From NCBI RefSeq assembly GCF_003402475.1, contig NZ_BFAB01000001.1, positions 62,001 to 126,000 on the forward strand: 64,000 nucleotides of DNA, written 5' to 3'. Positions 28,690 to 36,492 of the stretch are shown here, one piece after another. The position numbers and the translations under genes were made by a program. Within the stretch, counting starts at the first letter, position 1. Every line of letters starts with the position of its first letter. The notes under the pieces are model-generated. The model was not told the DNA's origin, searched no databases, and saw nothing but the letters and a program-made list of their open reading frames with translations. The DNA is from Mycobacterium sp. MFM001. GTDB lineage: Bacteria > Actinomycetota > Actinomycetes > Mycobacteriales > Mycobacteriaceae.

Positions 28690-29601
28690 CTAGACCAGCG
28701 GCCGGCCCTTCTTGATCCGCCGGTCCAGATCCCACAGCAGCACGTTGAACGGGAACTTGCGGACGAACCGCGGCATCAGGTTGTTGCCGAACCGCAGCAC
28801 GGCCATCAGCCGGTCGAAGCGGCGCTGCTTGACGGCATCCCACTCAAAACGCATCTCGTCGCGGAACCGTTGCGGCAGAAAGCCCGCGGTGATCAGCAGG
28901 CCGAAGCTGTCCAGCCAGCGCTGCACCGGCCCGGGCAGCGTCACGCCGGGCATCCGGCCCACGGCGATCGGATAGAGGTACTCGCGCACGGTGTCGTCGA
29001 TGTGCACCTTGTCCAGCGACTCCTGCCAGTACCGGTCGAAGGCGGCGCGATCGGCCGGCCACATCTCCGGCGGCACCTGCAGTGTGGTGCCCAGCGCCAT
29101 CCCCTCGCGATAGTGGCGCTCGGCCTCTTCGTCGTCCATCTCGCCGACGAAGATGCGGTAGATGTCGACCCCGCCCTTGTATAGGCAGGCACCGACCCAG
29201 AGCTGCAACTCCGGGTCGAAAGCGTTGTAGGACACCGGGCTTTCGTCCGTCGAGTACACCTGCGCGTGCGCACGGTTCACCGCCCGGCGAAACGCGGCCT
29301 TCTGTTCGTCGGTGCCGGCGCTGGCCACCGCCAGGTAGGTGAACGTGGTGCGCGCCCGCTTGATCGGATGCAGGTCGACCCGGCCGCTTTCCACCCGGCT
29401 CTCCACCACTCCGTAGCCGACGCCGGGGCGAGCCAATTGCATGATCACGTTGGCCGGGCCGGCCAGCAGCGCCACGCCCATCAGGCCGTCGTCCATCCCC
29501 GCCGTCCGCAGCCGACGCCCGCGCCGTTTCAACCGCGGGTCGGGCGGGTCGCTGACCGCACGCTCGACCTGCCCGATGGGTTCACTGATCGTCATCGCCA
29601 C
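28690..29601 (-). CDS. MpaB/rubber-oxygenase-like protein (DUF2236)
   Basis: The 303-residue protein resembles the MpaB/Lcp-like family of haem-containing oxygenases (DUF2236). Conserved segments are GDDGLMGVALLAGPANVIMQL-like text near residue 40, HPIKRARTTFTYL, and the YNAFDPELQLWVGACLY block. Proteins of this family are common in mycobacteria with mostly unknown substrates. It starts at GTG 29601 or, more likely, at the ATG two codons later, which has GGCAGGTG just upstream. It faces a TetR gene, a likely local regulator. It corresponds to Rv0276. Confidence 0.75.
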   Translation of the reverse strand: MAMTISEPIGQVERAVSDPPDPRLKRRGRRLRTAGMDDGLMGVALLAGPANVIMQLARPGVGYGVVESRVESGRVDLHPIKRARTTFTYLAVASAGTDEQKAAFRRAVNRAHAQVYSTDESPVSYNAFDPELQLWVGACLYKGGVDIYRIFVGEMDDEEAERHYREGMALGTTLQVPPEMWPADRAAFDRYWQESLDKVHIDDTVREYLYPIAVGRMPGVTLPGPVQRWLDSFGLLITAGFLPQRFRDEMRFEWDAVKQRRFDRLMAVLRFGNNLMPRFVRKFPFNVLLWDLDRRIKKGRPLV

Positions 29602-29667
29602 ACCTGCCCGCTAATTGTGAGAACGCTTGTTTCCTGATATTGCCGTCCGGGCGACTTCGATGTCAAG

Positions 29668-30312
29668 ATGGTGGCCATGGCCCTGGAGACGACGAGCGCG
29701 CGGCCCTACCGGGGCATCGACCCCGCCGAGCGGCTGGCCGCGCGCCGCAGTCGCCTACTGGCCGCCGGCCTGGATTTGCTGGGCGCCGATCAGCAGGATC
29801 CGGCCGAGCTGACCGTGCGGGGCGTGTGCCGTCGCGCAGGGGTGGCCGCCCGCTACTTCTACGAGAGTTTCGCCAACAAAGACGAGTTCGTCGGTGCGGT
29901 GTTCGACTGGGTGATCGCCGACCTGGCCGCCACCACCCAGGCTGCGGTGGCCGCGGCACCACCCGAGGAGCAGACCCGCGCCGGGATAGCCAACATCGTG
30001 CGCACCATCGACGGGGACCCGCGGGTGGGGCGTTTGCTGTTCAGCTCGCAGCCGGCCAACGCGGTGCTGGTGCGCAAGCGCGAAGAGTCCAGCGCGCTGT
30101 TCGCGATGCTGTCCGGCCAGCACGCCGGCGCCGCGCTGAGGATGCAGCGCAACGACCGGATCACCGCCACCGCGCATTTCGTGGTCGGCGGTGTCGGGCA
30201 AACACTGAGCGCCTGGCTGGCCGGCGAGGTGCGGCTGGATTCCGGGCAGCTCGTCGATCACCTGGCGTCGCTGCTCGACGAGCTGGCCGACCCGGCGCTG
30301 TACCGCGATTAG
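29668..30312 (+). CDS. TetR-family regulator (Rv0275c-like)
   Basis: The 214-residue regulator has a standard N-terminal helix-turn-helix (LTVRGVCRRAGVAARYFYESFANKDEF, about residues 45-75) and a helical C-terminal ligand domain. The start is the ATG at 29668; GTG and ATG codons one and three positions later are alternatives. It is transcribed divergently from the MpaB-like gene, so control of that gene and of itself is likely. Its last four bases overlap the convergent VOC gene. The ligand is unknown. Confidence 0.88.
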   Translation: MVAMALETTSARPYRGIDPAERLAARRSRLLAAGLDLLGADQQDPAELTVRGVCRRAGVAARYFYESFANKDEFVGAVFDWVIADLAATTQAAVAAAPPEEQTRAGIANIVRTIDGDPRVGRLLFSSQPANAVLVRKREESSALFAMLSGQHAGAALRMQRNDRITATAHFVVGGVGQTLSAWLAGEVRLDSGQLVDHLASLLDELADPALYRD

Positions 30313-30878
30313 ACGGGCACCCGGCGGTCGGCCGCCGTCTTCGGTACCGCCTTGGCGTCGCTACCGCTGAATTCCTTTGTCCAGCAGGCGAACTCGAGGG
30401 TGATGCCGTCCGGGTCCTGGAAGTAGAAGGATCGCACGTACACGCCGGGGTGCAGCGTCGCCGAGACCTGCATCTCGCTCTCGTCGTGGTTGAGCACCGG
30501 ACCGACCCGCACACCCTTTTCTTTGAGCCGCTTTCGGTAGTCGTCGAACTTCTCGGCGGGGACGTGGAAGGCCAGATGGTTCATCGTGCTGACCGCGCTG
30601 GTGATCTCCCCGATCCCGGGGATGGCGGCCGGCGACGACACACCCGGCACCCGGTCGGGCGCGTCGGCGAACCAGAAGAACGCGACGCAGTCGCCGTTGC
30701 CTGCGTCGAAGAAGAAGTGCTGCCCCTGACCGCCGGGCAGGTCCAGCGATTTGATCAGCGGCATGCCGAGGACGTTGCTGTAGAAGTCGACGGTGCGGGC
30801 CATGTCCGAACACACCAGCGCGACATGGTTGATTCCGCCGAGTTCGAATTCGCTGTTGGGGTTGTGCGGCTTGATCAT
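30309..30878 (-). CDS. VOC/glyoxalase-family dioxygenase-like protein
   Basis: The 189-residue protein has the vicinal-oxygen-chelate fold: INHVALVCSDMARTVDFYSNVLGMPL in the first half and MNHLAFHVPAEKFDDYRKRL with FYFQDPDGITLEFACW in the second. Metal-ligand candidates are His24-type NHVAL, His in MNHLAF and Glu in ITLEF. Members are extradiol dioxygenases, glyoxalases or isomerases. The start at 30878 is backed by GGGAGC upstream. It is divergent from a TetR gene with a strong palindromic operator between them, so it is probably that regulator's target. Confidence 0.85.
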   Translation of the reverse strand: MIKPHNPNSEFELGGINHVALVCSDMARTVDFYSNVLGMPLIKSLDLPGGQGQHFFFDAGNGDCVAFFWFADAPDRVPGVSSPAAIPGIGEITSAVSTMNHLAFHVPAEKFDDYRKRLKEKGVRVGPVLNHDESEMQVSATLHPGVYVRSFYFQDPDGITLEFACWTKEFSGSDAKAVPKTAADRRVPV

Positions 30879-30936
30879 CTGCCGGGCTCCCGTCGGTCGG
30901 CACGCGTATCGCTGATCCGTGCACGAAGATCTGGAT

Positions 30937-30958
30937 CTGAATCTAACATCAGATTCAG
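30937..30958. promoter_or_regulatory. 22-bp palindromic TetR operator
   Basis: CTGAATCT-aacatc-AGATTCAG has two perfect 8-base arms around a 6-base spacer. It lies 59 bases upstream of the VOC gene and 48 upstream of the TetR start, the expected place for an operator controlling both divergent genes. Confidence 0.75.
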
Positions 30959-31005
30959 CTCTCTTCCAGGGGTCGCACGCGTCGCAGCGAGAGGAGGCGC
31001 CGCCG

Positions 31006-31653
31006 GTGTACACCGTGTCCGAGCAGCCCGGCCAGCGCGCCGAATTGCCCACACATCGCGGCCGCCGAACCCAGGCCGCGATCGACGCCGCTGCCCGGGC
31101 CGTCATCGCCCGCAAAGGGATACTGGCCGCCACCATCGCCGACATCGCGACCGAAGCTGGCCGATCGACGGCCTCGTTCTACAACTACTACGACTCCAAA
31201 GAGGCGATGATCCGCGAATGGGCTCTGCGGTTCCGCGACGAGGCCAATCAGCGCGCGAAAACTGTTGTCCAGCATGGACTTTCCAACCAGGCGCGGGCGC
31301 ACGAAGTCGCGGCCGCACACTGGCACACCTATCGCAACCGGCTCGCGGAGATGATCAGCGTGTCACAGCTGGCGATGGTCAGCGACGACTTCGCCCAGTA
31401 CTGGGCCGAGATCTGCGCAGTCCCGGTCTCTTTCATCACCGAAACGGTGCGACGTGCACAGACCGACGGGTACTGCGCCGACGACGACCCGCAGCTGATC
31501 GCGGTGGCGATCGTGGCGATGTTCAACCAGTTCTGCTACCTCCAGCTCAGCGGCGCTCGTGCGTATGTGGCCGGTGATCCAGACGACGAGGCTTGCATCA
31601 ACACGCTGGCCAACATCTTCTACCGCGCCATCTACTACAAGGAGGTCCCGTGA
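31006..31653 (+). CDS. TetR-family regulator (Rv0273c-like)
   Basis: The preferred start is GTG 31006, with GAGGAGG seven bases upstream, giving 215 residues; a GTG at 30919 would read through the palindromic operator and is unlikely. The helix-turn-helix (IADIATEAGRSTASFYNYYDSKEAM) is near residues 40-65. Next comes a hydrolase gene one base after the stop, so both form an operon. The palindrome at 30937-30958 suggests self-control and control of the divergent VOC gene. Confidence 0.88.
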   Translation: MYTVSEQPGQRAELPTHRGRRTQAAIDAAARAVIARKGILAATIADIATEAGRSTASFYNYYDSKEAMIREWALRFRDEANQRAKTVVQHGLSNQARAHEVAAAHWHTYRNRLAEMISVSQLAMVSDDFAQYWAEICAVPVSFITETVRRAQTDGYCADDDPQLIAVAIVAMFNQFCYLQLSGARAYVAGDPDDEACINTLANIFYRAIYYKEVP

Positions 31654-31654
31654 G

Positions 31655-32776
31655 ATGGCCACCCCTGGAGTGATTCGCGAGTTCATCGGACTGCCCTCGC
31701 CCACCGCGCGTCGGGCCGGCGCGGGCGGGAACCCCTGTCAGGGGCTGTATCACCGCGGCGTGGGTCGCAAGCCGAAGGTGGCAATGATCGCCACGCACTA
31801 CCAGATCGACTTCTCCGAACACTATCTCGCGGACTATATGGCCACCCGCGGCATCGGGTTCCTTGGCTGGAACACGAGATTCCGCGGTTTCGAGAGCAGT
31901 TTTCTGCTCGACCACGCTCTGGTGGACATTGGGGTCGGTGTGCGCTGGCTGCGTGAGGTTCAGGGCGTGGAAACCATTGTGCTGCTGGGTAACTCGGGCG
32001 GCGGCTCGCTGATGGCGGCCTACCAGTCACAGGCGGTCGAGCCGAATGTCAGCCCGCTACCCGGCATGCGGCCCGCCAGCGGGCTGACCGAGCTGCTGCC
32101 GGCCGACGGCTACGTCGCCAGCGCCGCCCACCCCGGTCGTCCCGACGTGCTGACCGCATGGATGGACGCCGCCGTCATCGAGGAGAACGACCCCGTCGCC
32201 ACCGATCCGGATCTGGACCTGTTCAACGAACACAACGGTCCGCCGTTCTCGAAGGAGTTCGTGGCGCGCTACCGCGCGGCCCAGGTCGCCCGCAACCACG
32301 CCATCACCGATTGGGCCGAAAAAGAGCTGAAACGGGTACGGGCCGCGGGGTTTTCGGATCGGCCGTTCACCGTGATGCGGACCTGGGCCGATCCGCGGAT
32401 GGTCGACCCCACCATCGAGCCCACGAGACGCCAGCCCAACATGTGCTACGCGGGCATTCCGGCCAAGGCGAACCGGTCCGCACATGGCATCGCGGCGGCC
32501 TGCACGTTGCACAACTGGCTGGGCATGTGGAGCCTGCGGACCGCCCAGACCCGCGCCGAACCGCATCTGGCGCGCATCACCTGCCCGGCACTGGTCATCA
32601 ACGCCGACGCCGACACCGGGGTCTTCCCGTCGGATGCCCAGCGGATCTACGACGCACTGGCCAGCACCGACAAGTCGATGTGCACGATCGACACCGACCA
32701 CTACTTCACCACCCCCGGAGCGCGCAGCGAGCAGGCTGACACGATTGCCAAGTGGATTGCCAAAAGGTGGCGCTGA
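31655..32776 (+). CDS. Alpha/beta-hydrolase family protein (Rv0272c-like)
   Basis: The 373-residue protein starts one base after the TetR stop, with AGGAGG upstream (31640s). It has an alpha/beta-hydrolase fold: VAMIATHYQIDFSEHYL, the nucleophile elbow GNSGGGS (serine near residue 112), and a late ALVINADADTGVFP with a C-terminal DTDHYF that supplies the acid and histidine. A large insertion between elbow and C-terminus suggests a lid. The substrate is unknown. Operon position implies control by the preceding TetR protein. Confidence 0.82.
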   Translation: MATPGVIREFIGLPSPTARRAGAGGNPCQGLYHRGVGRKPKVAMIATHYQIDFSEHYLADYMATRGIGFLGWNTRFRGFESSFLLDHALVDIGVGVRWLREVQGVETIVLLGNSGGGSLMAAYQSQAVEPNVSPLPGMRPASGLTELLPADGYVASAAHPGRPDVLTAWMDAAVIEENDPVATDPDLDLFNEHNGPPFSKEFVARYRAAQVARNHAITDWAEKELKRVRAAGFSDRPFTVMRTWADPRMVDPTIEPTRRQPNMCYAGIPAKANRSAHGIAAACTLHNWLGMWSLRTAQTRAEPHLARITCPALVINADADTGVFPSDAQRIYDALASTDKSMCTIDTDHYFTTPGARSEQADTIAKWIAKRWR

Positions 32777-33717
32777 GAGTCCTCGCCCACTTCGTTCCGG
32801 GGGCTCAGGTGCTGGATTTTGTTGCGCCCGAAGCTGACTGGCTTGATATTCGGTGGTGTGCCGGCGACGACGACTTCTACCGCGAGCTGCCGCACGCCGA
32901 GGTGATCTGGCATGTGCTGCGCCCGCTTTCGGGGGCCGACCTGCGCCTCGCGCCGAAGCTGCGGCTGGTGCACAAACTCGGCGCCGGGGTCAACACCATC
33001 GACGTGGCGGCCGCGACCGAGCAGGGCATCGCGGTGGCGAACATGCCGGGTGCCAATGCGCCATCGGTGGCCGAGGGCACGGTGCTGCTGATGCTGGCCG
33101 CACTGCGCCGGTTGCCGGTGCTCGACCGGCTCACCCGCGAGGGCCGCGGCTGGCCGTCGGATCCGCAACTGGGCGAGACGGTGCGCGACATCGGCGGCTG
33201 CACCGTCGGATTGGTCGGTTACGGCAACATCGCCAAGCAGGTGGCGGGCATTGTCGCTGCGATGGGCGCGACGGTACTGCACACCAGCACCGGCGACGAC
33301 GGATTGCCGGGCTGGCGCACGCTGCCCGACCTGCTCGCCGCCAGCGACATCGTCTCGCTGCACCTGCCGTTGACGGCCTCGACGCACCACCTGCTCCGCC
33401 GCGACGAGCTGGCCGCGATGAGGCCCGGCGCGGTGCTGGTCAACACCTCACGCGGTGAGATCGTCGACGAGGCGGCCCTGGTGGAGGCGCTGGACAGCGG
33501 ACGGTTGGGCGCCGCGGGGCTCGACGTTTTCGCCGTCGAGCCGGTGGCACCGGGCAACCCGCTGCTGAGCCTGGACAACGTCGTGCTTACACCACACGTC
33601 AGCTGGTACACCGTCGACACGATGCGGCGCTACCTCATCGAGGCCGTCGCCAACTGCCGCCGGCTGCGGGACGGGCAGCAGCTGGCCAATGTAGTCAATC
33701 AACCGACCGGTTATTAG
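32767..33717 (+). CDS. D-2-hydroxyacid dehydrogenase
   Basis: The 316-residue enzyme has the NAD-binding fold of the family: TVGLVGYGNIAKQVAGIVAAMGA, followed by the SDIVSLHLPLT, MRPGAVLVNTSRGEIVDEAAL and DVFAVEPV blocks. The catalytic Arg (NTSRGE), Glu (FAVEPV) and His (LTPHVSW) are present. It interconverts 2-oxoacids and D-2-hydroxyacids using NAD(P)H. GTG 32767 overlaps the end of the hydrolase gene; GTG 32752 is possible, and neither has a strong ribosome site. I do not remember this gene in the equivalent M. tuberculosis interval, so it may be an insertion or a loss there. Confidence 0.85.
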   Translation: MALRVLAHFVPGAQVLDFVAPEADWLDIRWCAGDDDFYRELPHAEVIWHVLRPLSGADLRLAPKLRLVHKLGAGVNTIDVAAATEQGIAVANMPGANAPSVAEGTVLLMLAALRRLPVLDRLTREGRGWPSDPQLGETVRDIGGCTVGLVGYGNIAKQVAGIVAAMGATVLHTSTGDDGLPGWRTLPDLLAASDIVSLHLPLTASTHHLLRRDELAAMRPGAVLVNTSRGEIVDEAALVEALDSGRLGAAGLDVFAVEPVAPGNPLLSLDNVVLTPHVSWYTVDTMRRYLIEAVANCRRLRDGQQLANVVNQPTGY

Positions 33718-33753
33718 ATTGAGGGGGACGAGGCCACCTAGGGAAGGCGACCA

Positions 33754-35928
33754 ATGCCGATCGCGATTACTCCTGAGCATCAAGACTTGGCCGATTCGGT
33801 GCGGTCCCTGGTGGCGCGGGTAGCGCCGTCGGAGGTTTTGCACGCCGCGCTGGAATCACCGATCGACAATCCCCCGCCGTACTGGCAGGCCGCGGCCGAA
33901 CAAGGCCTGCAGGGTGTGCATCTCGCGGAATCCGTTGGCGGACAAGGGTTTGGCATCCTCGAATTGGCGGTGGTGCTCGCCGAATTCGGCTACGGCGCGG
34001 TACCTGGCCCGTTCGTGCCGTCGGCGATCGCCAGCGCGCTGATCTCCGCGCACGACCCGGACACCAAGGTGCTGGGCGATTTGGCGTCAGGCGCGACCAT
34101 CGCCGCCTACGCGCTGGGTCCCGGCCTGACCGCCACCCGCCACGGCGACGGGTTGGTGATCCGCGGCGAGGTCAGGGCGGTGCCCGCGGCGGCGCAGGCG
34201 TCGGTGCTGGTGTTACCGGTGGCCATCGACAGCGGCGAGGAATGGGTCGTGCTGCGCGCCGACCAACTCGAGATCGAACCGGTCAAGAGCGTCGACCCGC
34301 TGCGCCCGATCGCCCATGTGCGCGCCAACGCGGTCGAGGTCGGCGACGACGCGGTACTGAGCAACCTGTCGATGACCACCGCGCACGCGCTGATGTCCAC
34401 GCTGCTGTCCGCCGAGGCCGTCGGCGTCGCGCGGTGGGCCACCGACACCGCCTCGGAATACGCCAAGATCCGCGAACAGTTCGGCAGGCCGATCGGCCAG
34501 TTCCAGGCCGTCAAGCACAAGTGCGCCGAAATGGTCGCCGACACCGAGCGGGCCACCGCGGCGGTGTGGGACGCCGCCCGCGCTCTCGATGAGGCAAGCC
34601 CTGCAGTCGAATTCGCGGCCGCGGTGGCGGCGACACTGGCCCCGGCAGCCGCTGTCCGCTGTACGCAGGATTGCATCCAGGTGCACGGCGGGATCGGGTT
34701 CACCTGGGAGCACGACACCAACGTCTATTACCGACGCGCACTGATCTTGGCCGCGTCTTTCGGCCGTCGCACCGACTACCCGCAGCGGGTGGTCGACACC
34801 GCGACCAGCACCGGGATGCGCAAACTCAACATCGACTTGGATCCGGACACCGAGAAGCTGCGGGAAGAAATCCGCGCGGAAGTCGCTGCGCTCAAGGCTA
34901 TTCCACGCGAGCAACGCAATACGGCGATCGCGGAGGGCGGCTGGGTGCTGCCCTACCTGCCGAAGCCGTGGGGACGTGCCGCTGGCCCGGTCGAGCAGAT
35001 CATCATCGACCAGGAGTTCGCGGCCGGGCGGGTCAAACGTCCGCAAATGGGCATCGCGACGTGGCTGATCCCCTCGGTCGTGGCATTCGGCACCGAGGAG
35101 CAGAAGCAGCGGTTCCTGCCGCCGACCTTCCGCGGCGAAATGATCTGGTGCCAACTGTTTTCCGAGCCGGGTGCCGGCTCCGACCTGGCCAGCCTCACCA
35201 CAAAAGCGACCAGAACCGAAGGCGGCTGGCGCATCACGGGACAGAAGATCTGGACCACCGCCGCGCAGTTCTCGCAGTGGGGCATGCTGCTCGCCCGCAC
35301 GGACCCAAGCGCCCCGAAACACAATGGCATCACCTACTTCCTGCTGGACATGAACAGCGACGGCGTGGAGGTCAAGCCGCTGCGCGAACTCACCGGTGGC
35401 GCAATGTTCAACACCGTGTTCATCGATGACGTGTTCGTTCCCGACGAGTTGGTGCTCGGCGAGGTGAACCGGGGCTGGGAAGTCAGCCGCACCACGCTGA
35501 CCGCGGAACGGGTTTCGATCGGCAGCAGCGAGGCACCGTTCCTGGCCAACCTCGACGGCTTCGTCGAGTTCATCCGCGACGGGCAGTTCGACCAGGTCGC
35601 GCAGAACCGCGCCGGGCAGTTGATCGCGGAGGGGCATGCCGCCAAGGTGCTCAACATGCGCTCGACGCTGCTGACGCTGGCCGGCGGTGACGCAATGCCG
35701 TCGGCGGCAATCTCCAAACTGCTGTCGATGCGCACCGGCCAGGGCTACGCCGAATTCGCGGTGTCGACGTTCGGCACCGACGCCGCGATCGGCGACCCAG
35801 AGCAGCTGCCCGGCAAGTGGGCGGAGTATCTGTTGGCCAGCCGCGCCACCACGATCTACGGCGGCACGTCGGAGGTACAGCTCAACATCATCGCCGAGCG
35901 GCTGCTGGGCCTGCCGCGTGACCCGTAA
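33754..35928 (+). CDS. fadE6: Fused double acyl-CoA dehydrogenase FadE6
   Basis: FadE6 is an FAD-dependent enzyme of fatty acid or sterol side-chain breakdown. At 724 residues it is twice the usual length because two dehydrogenase units are fused: one at about 1-350 (with IQVHGGIGFTWEHD) and one at about 355-724 (with WCQLFSEPGAGSDLASL and ATTIYGGTSEVQLNIIAERLLGLPRDP). Only the second half has the full FAD and substrate motifs, so the first may be structural or bind another acyl group. It lies 36 bp after the dehydrogenase gene and ends before a long hairpin. It corresponds to Rv0271c. Confidence 0.92.
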   Translation: MPIAITPEHQDLADSVRSLVARVAPSEVLHAALESPIDNPPPYWQAAAEQGLQGVHLAESVGGQGFGILELAVVLAEFGYGAVPGPFVPSAIASALISAHDPDTKVLGDLASGATIAAYALGPGLTATRHGDGLVIRGEVRAVPAAAQASVLVLPVAIDSGEEWVVLRADQLEIEPVKSVDPLRPIAHVRANAVEVGDDAVLSNLSMTTAHALMSTLLSAEAVGVARWATDTASEYAKIREQFGRPIGQFQAVKHKCAEMVADTERATAAVWDAARALDEASPAVEFAAAVAATLAPAAAVRCTQDCIQVHGGIGFTWEHDTNVYYRRALILAASFGRRTDYPQRVVDTATSTGMRKLNIDLDPDTEKLREEIRAEVAALKAIPREQRNTAIAEGGWVLPYLPKPWGRAAGPVEQIIIDQEFAAGRVKRPQMGIATWLIPSVVAFGTEEQKQRFLPPTFRGEMIWCQLFSEPGAGSDLASLTTKATRTEGGWRITGQKIWTTAAQFSQWGMLLARTDPSAPKHNGITYFLLDMNSDGVEVKPLRELTGGAMFNTVFIDDVFVPDELVLGEVNRGWEVSRTTLTAERVSIGSSEAPFLANLDGFVEFIRDGQFDQVAQNRAGQLIAEGHAAKVLNMRSTLLTLAGGDAMPSAAISKLLSMRTGQGYAEFAVSTFGTDAAIGDPEQLPGKWAEYLLASRATTIYGGTSEVQLNIIAERLLGLPRDP

Positions 35929-35941
35929 ACGGCTTGCGTTG

Positions 35942-36004
35942 CGTTGAGATTGCTGTCAGGGTCGTGATCCGGCGAAAACCACAGCCCTGAACGCAATCTC
36001 AACG
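35942..36004. terminator. Hairpin downstream of fadE6
   Basis: The 20-base arms at 35942-35961 and 35985-36004 pair with two mismatches (cgttgagattgctgtcaggg against the reverse complement of ccctgaacgcaatctcaacg). It starts 14 bases after the fadE6 stop and ends 15 bases before the DinB-like gene, so it probably terminates fadE6 transcription. There is no U-run. Confidence 0.65.
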
Positions 36005-36018
36005 AATCGGAGACAGCC

Positions 36019-36492
36019 ATGAGCGACGGCGAGCGCGAGATCCTCGAGTCATTCCTCGATAACTACCGAGGCATCGTGGTGCGCAAGGTGTCCGGGCTAT
36101 CCGACGCCGACGCCCGTCGTCACCTCGTTGCGTCGCCGACGACGGTGGGCGGGCTGGTCAAGCACCTGCGCTGGGCGGAGTACGGCTGGTTCGATCAGCT
36201 GCTGCAAGAGCGGGTCGACGACAATCGCCGCCTGCACGAGCGGTCCTGGGAATTCGAGTTCCTCCCCGAGGAATCACTGGACACGCTGATAGCGGAATAC
36301 CAAGCGCAGTGCGAAGATTCGCGGCGCATCGCAGCCGAATATCCGCTTGAACACACCGTGCCGCACCGGCACCTTGGCCGTGTCTCGCTGCGCTGGATTT
36401 ACCTGCACATGATCGAAGAGACCGCGCGCCACACCGGACAACTGGACATCCTGCGCGAACAACTCGACGGCGCAACAGGATTCGACGGCTAG
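36019..36492 (+). CDS. DinB-like (DUF664) four-helix protein
   Basis: The 157-residue protein is a DinB/DUF664 four-helix bundle; family members often bind a metal with three histidines and act as thiol-dependent transferases. His residues at the conserved spots are in VGGLVKHLRWAEYGWFDQLL, VSLRWIYLHMIEETARHTGQLDILREQL. There is no signal peptide. It overlaps the convergent fadD2 stop by 4 bp. The function is unknown. Confidence 0.8.
   Translation: MSDGEREILESFLDNYRGIVVRKVSGLSDADARRHLVASPTTVGGLVKHLRWAEYGWFDQLLQERVDDNRRLHERSWEFEFLPEESLDTLIAEYQAQCEDSRRIAAEYPLEHTVPHRHLGRVSLRWIYLHMIEETARHTGQLDILREQLDGATGFDG

Noticed and set aside
29612..29630. Possible TetR operator around GAACGCTTGTTTC upstream of the Rv0275c-like gene
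   Set aside because: The arms match over only three to four bases with a mismatch; no better than chance.
30919..31005. Longer N-terminus for the TetR gene starting at GTG 30919
   Set aside because: It would translate through the palindromic operator and lacks the strong ribosome site that precedes GTG 31006.
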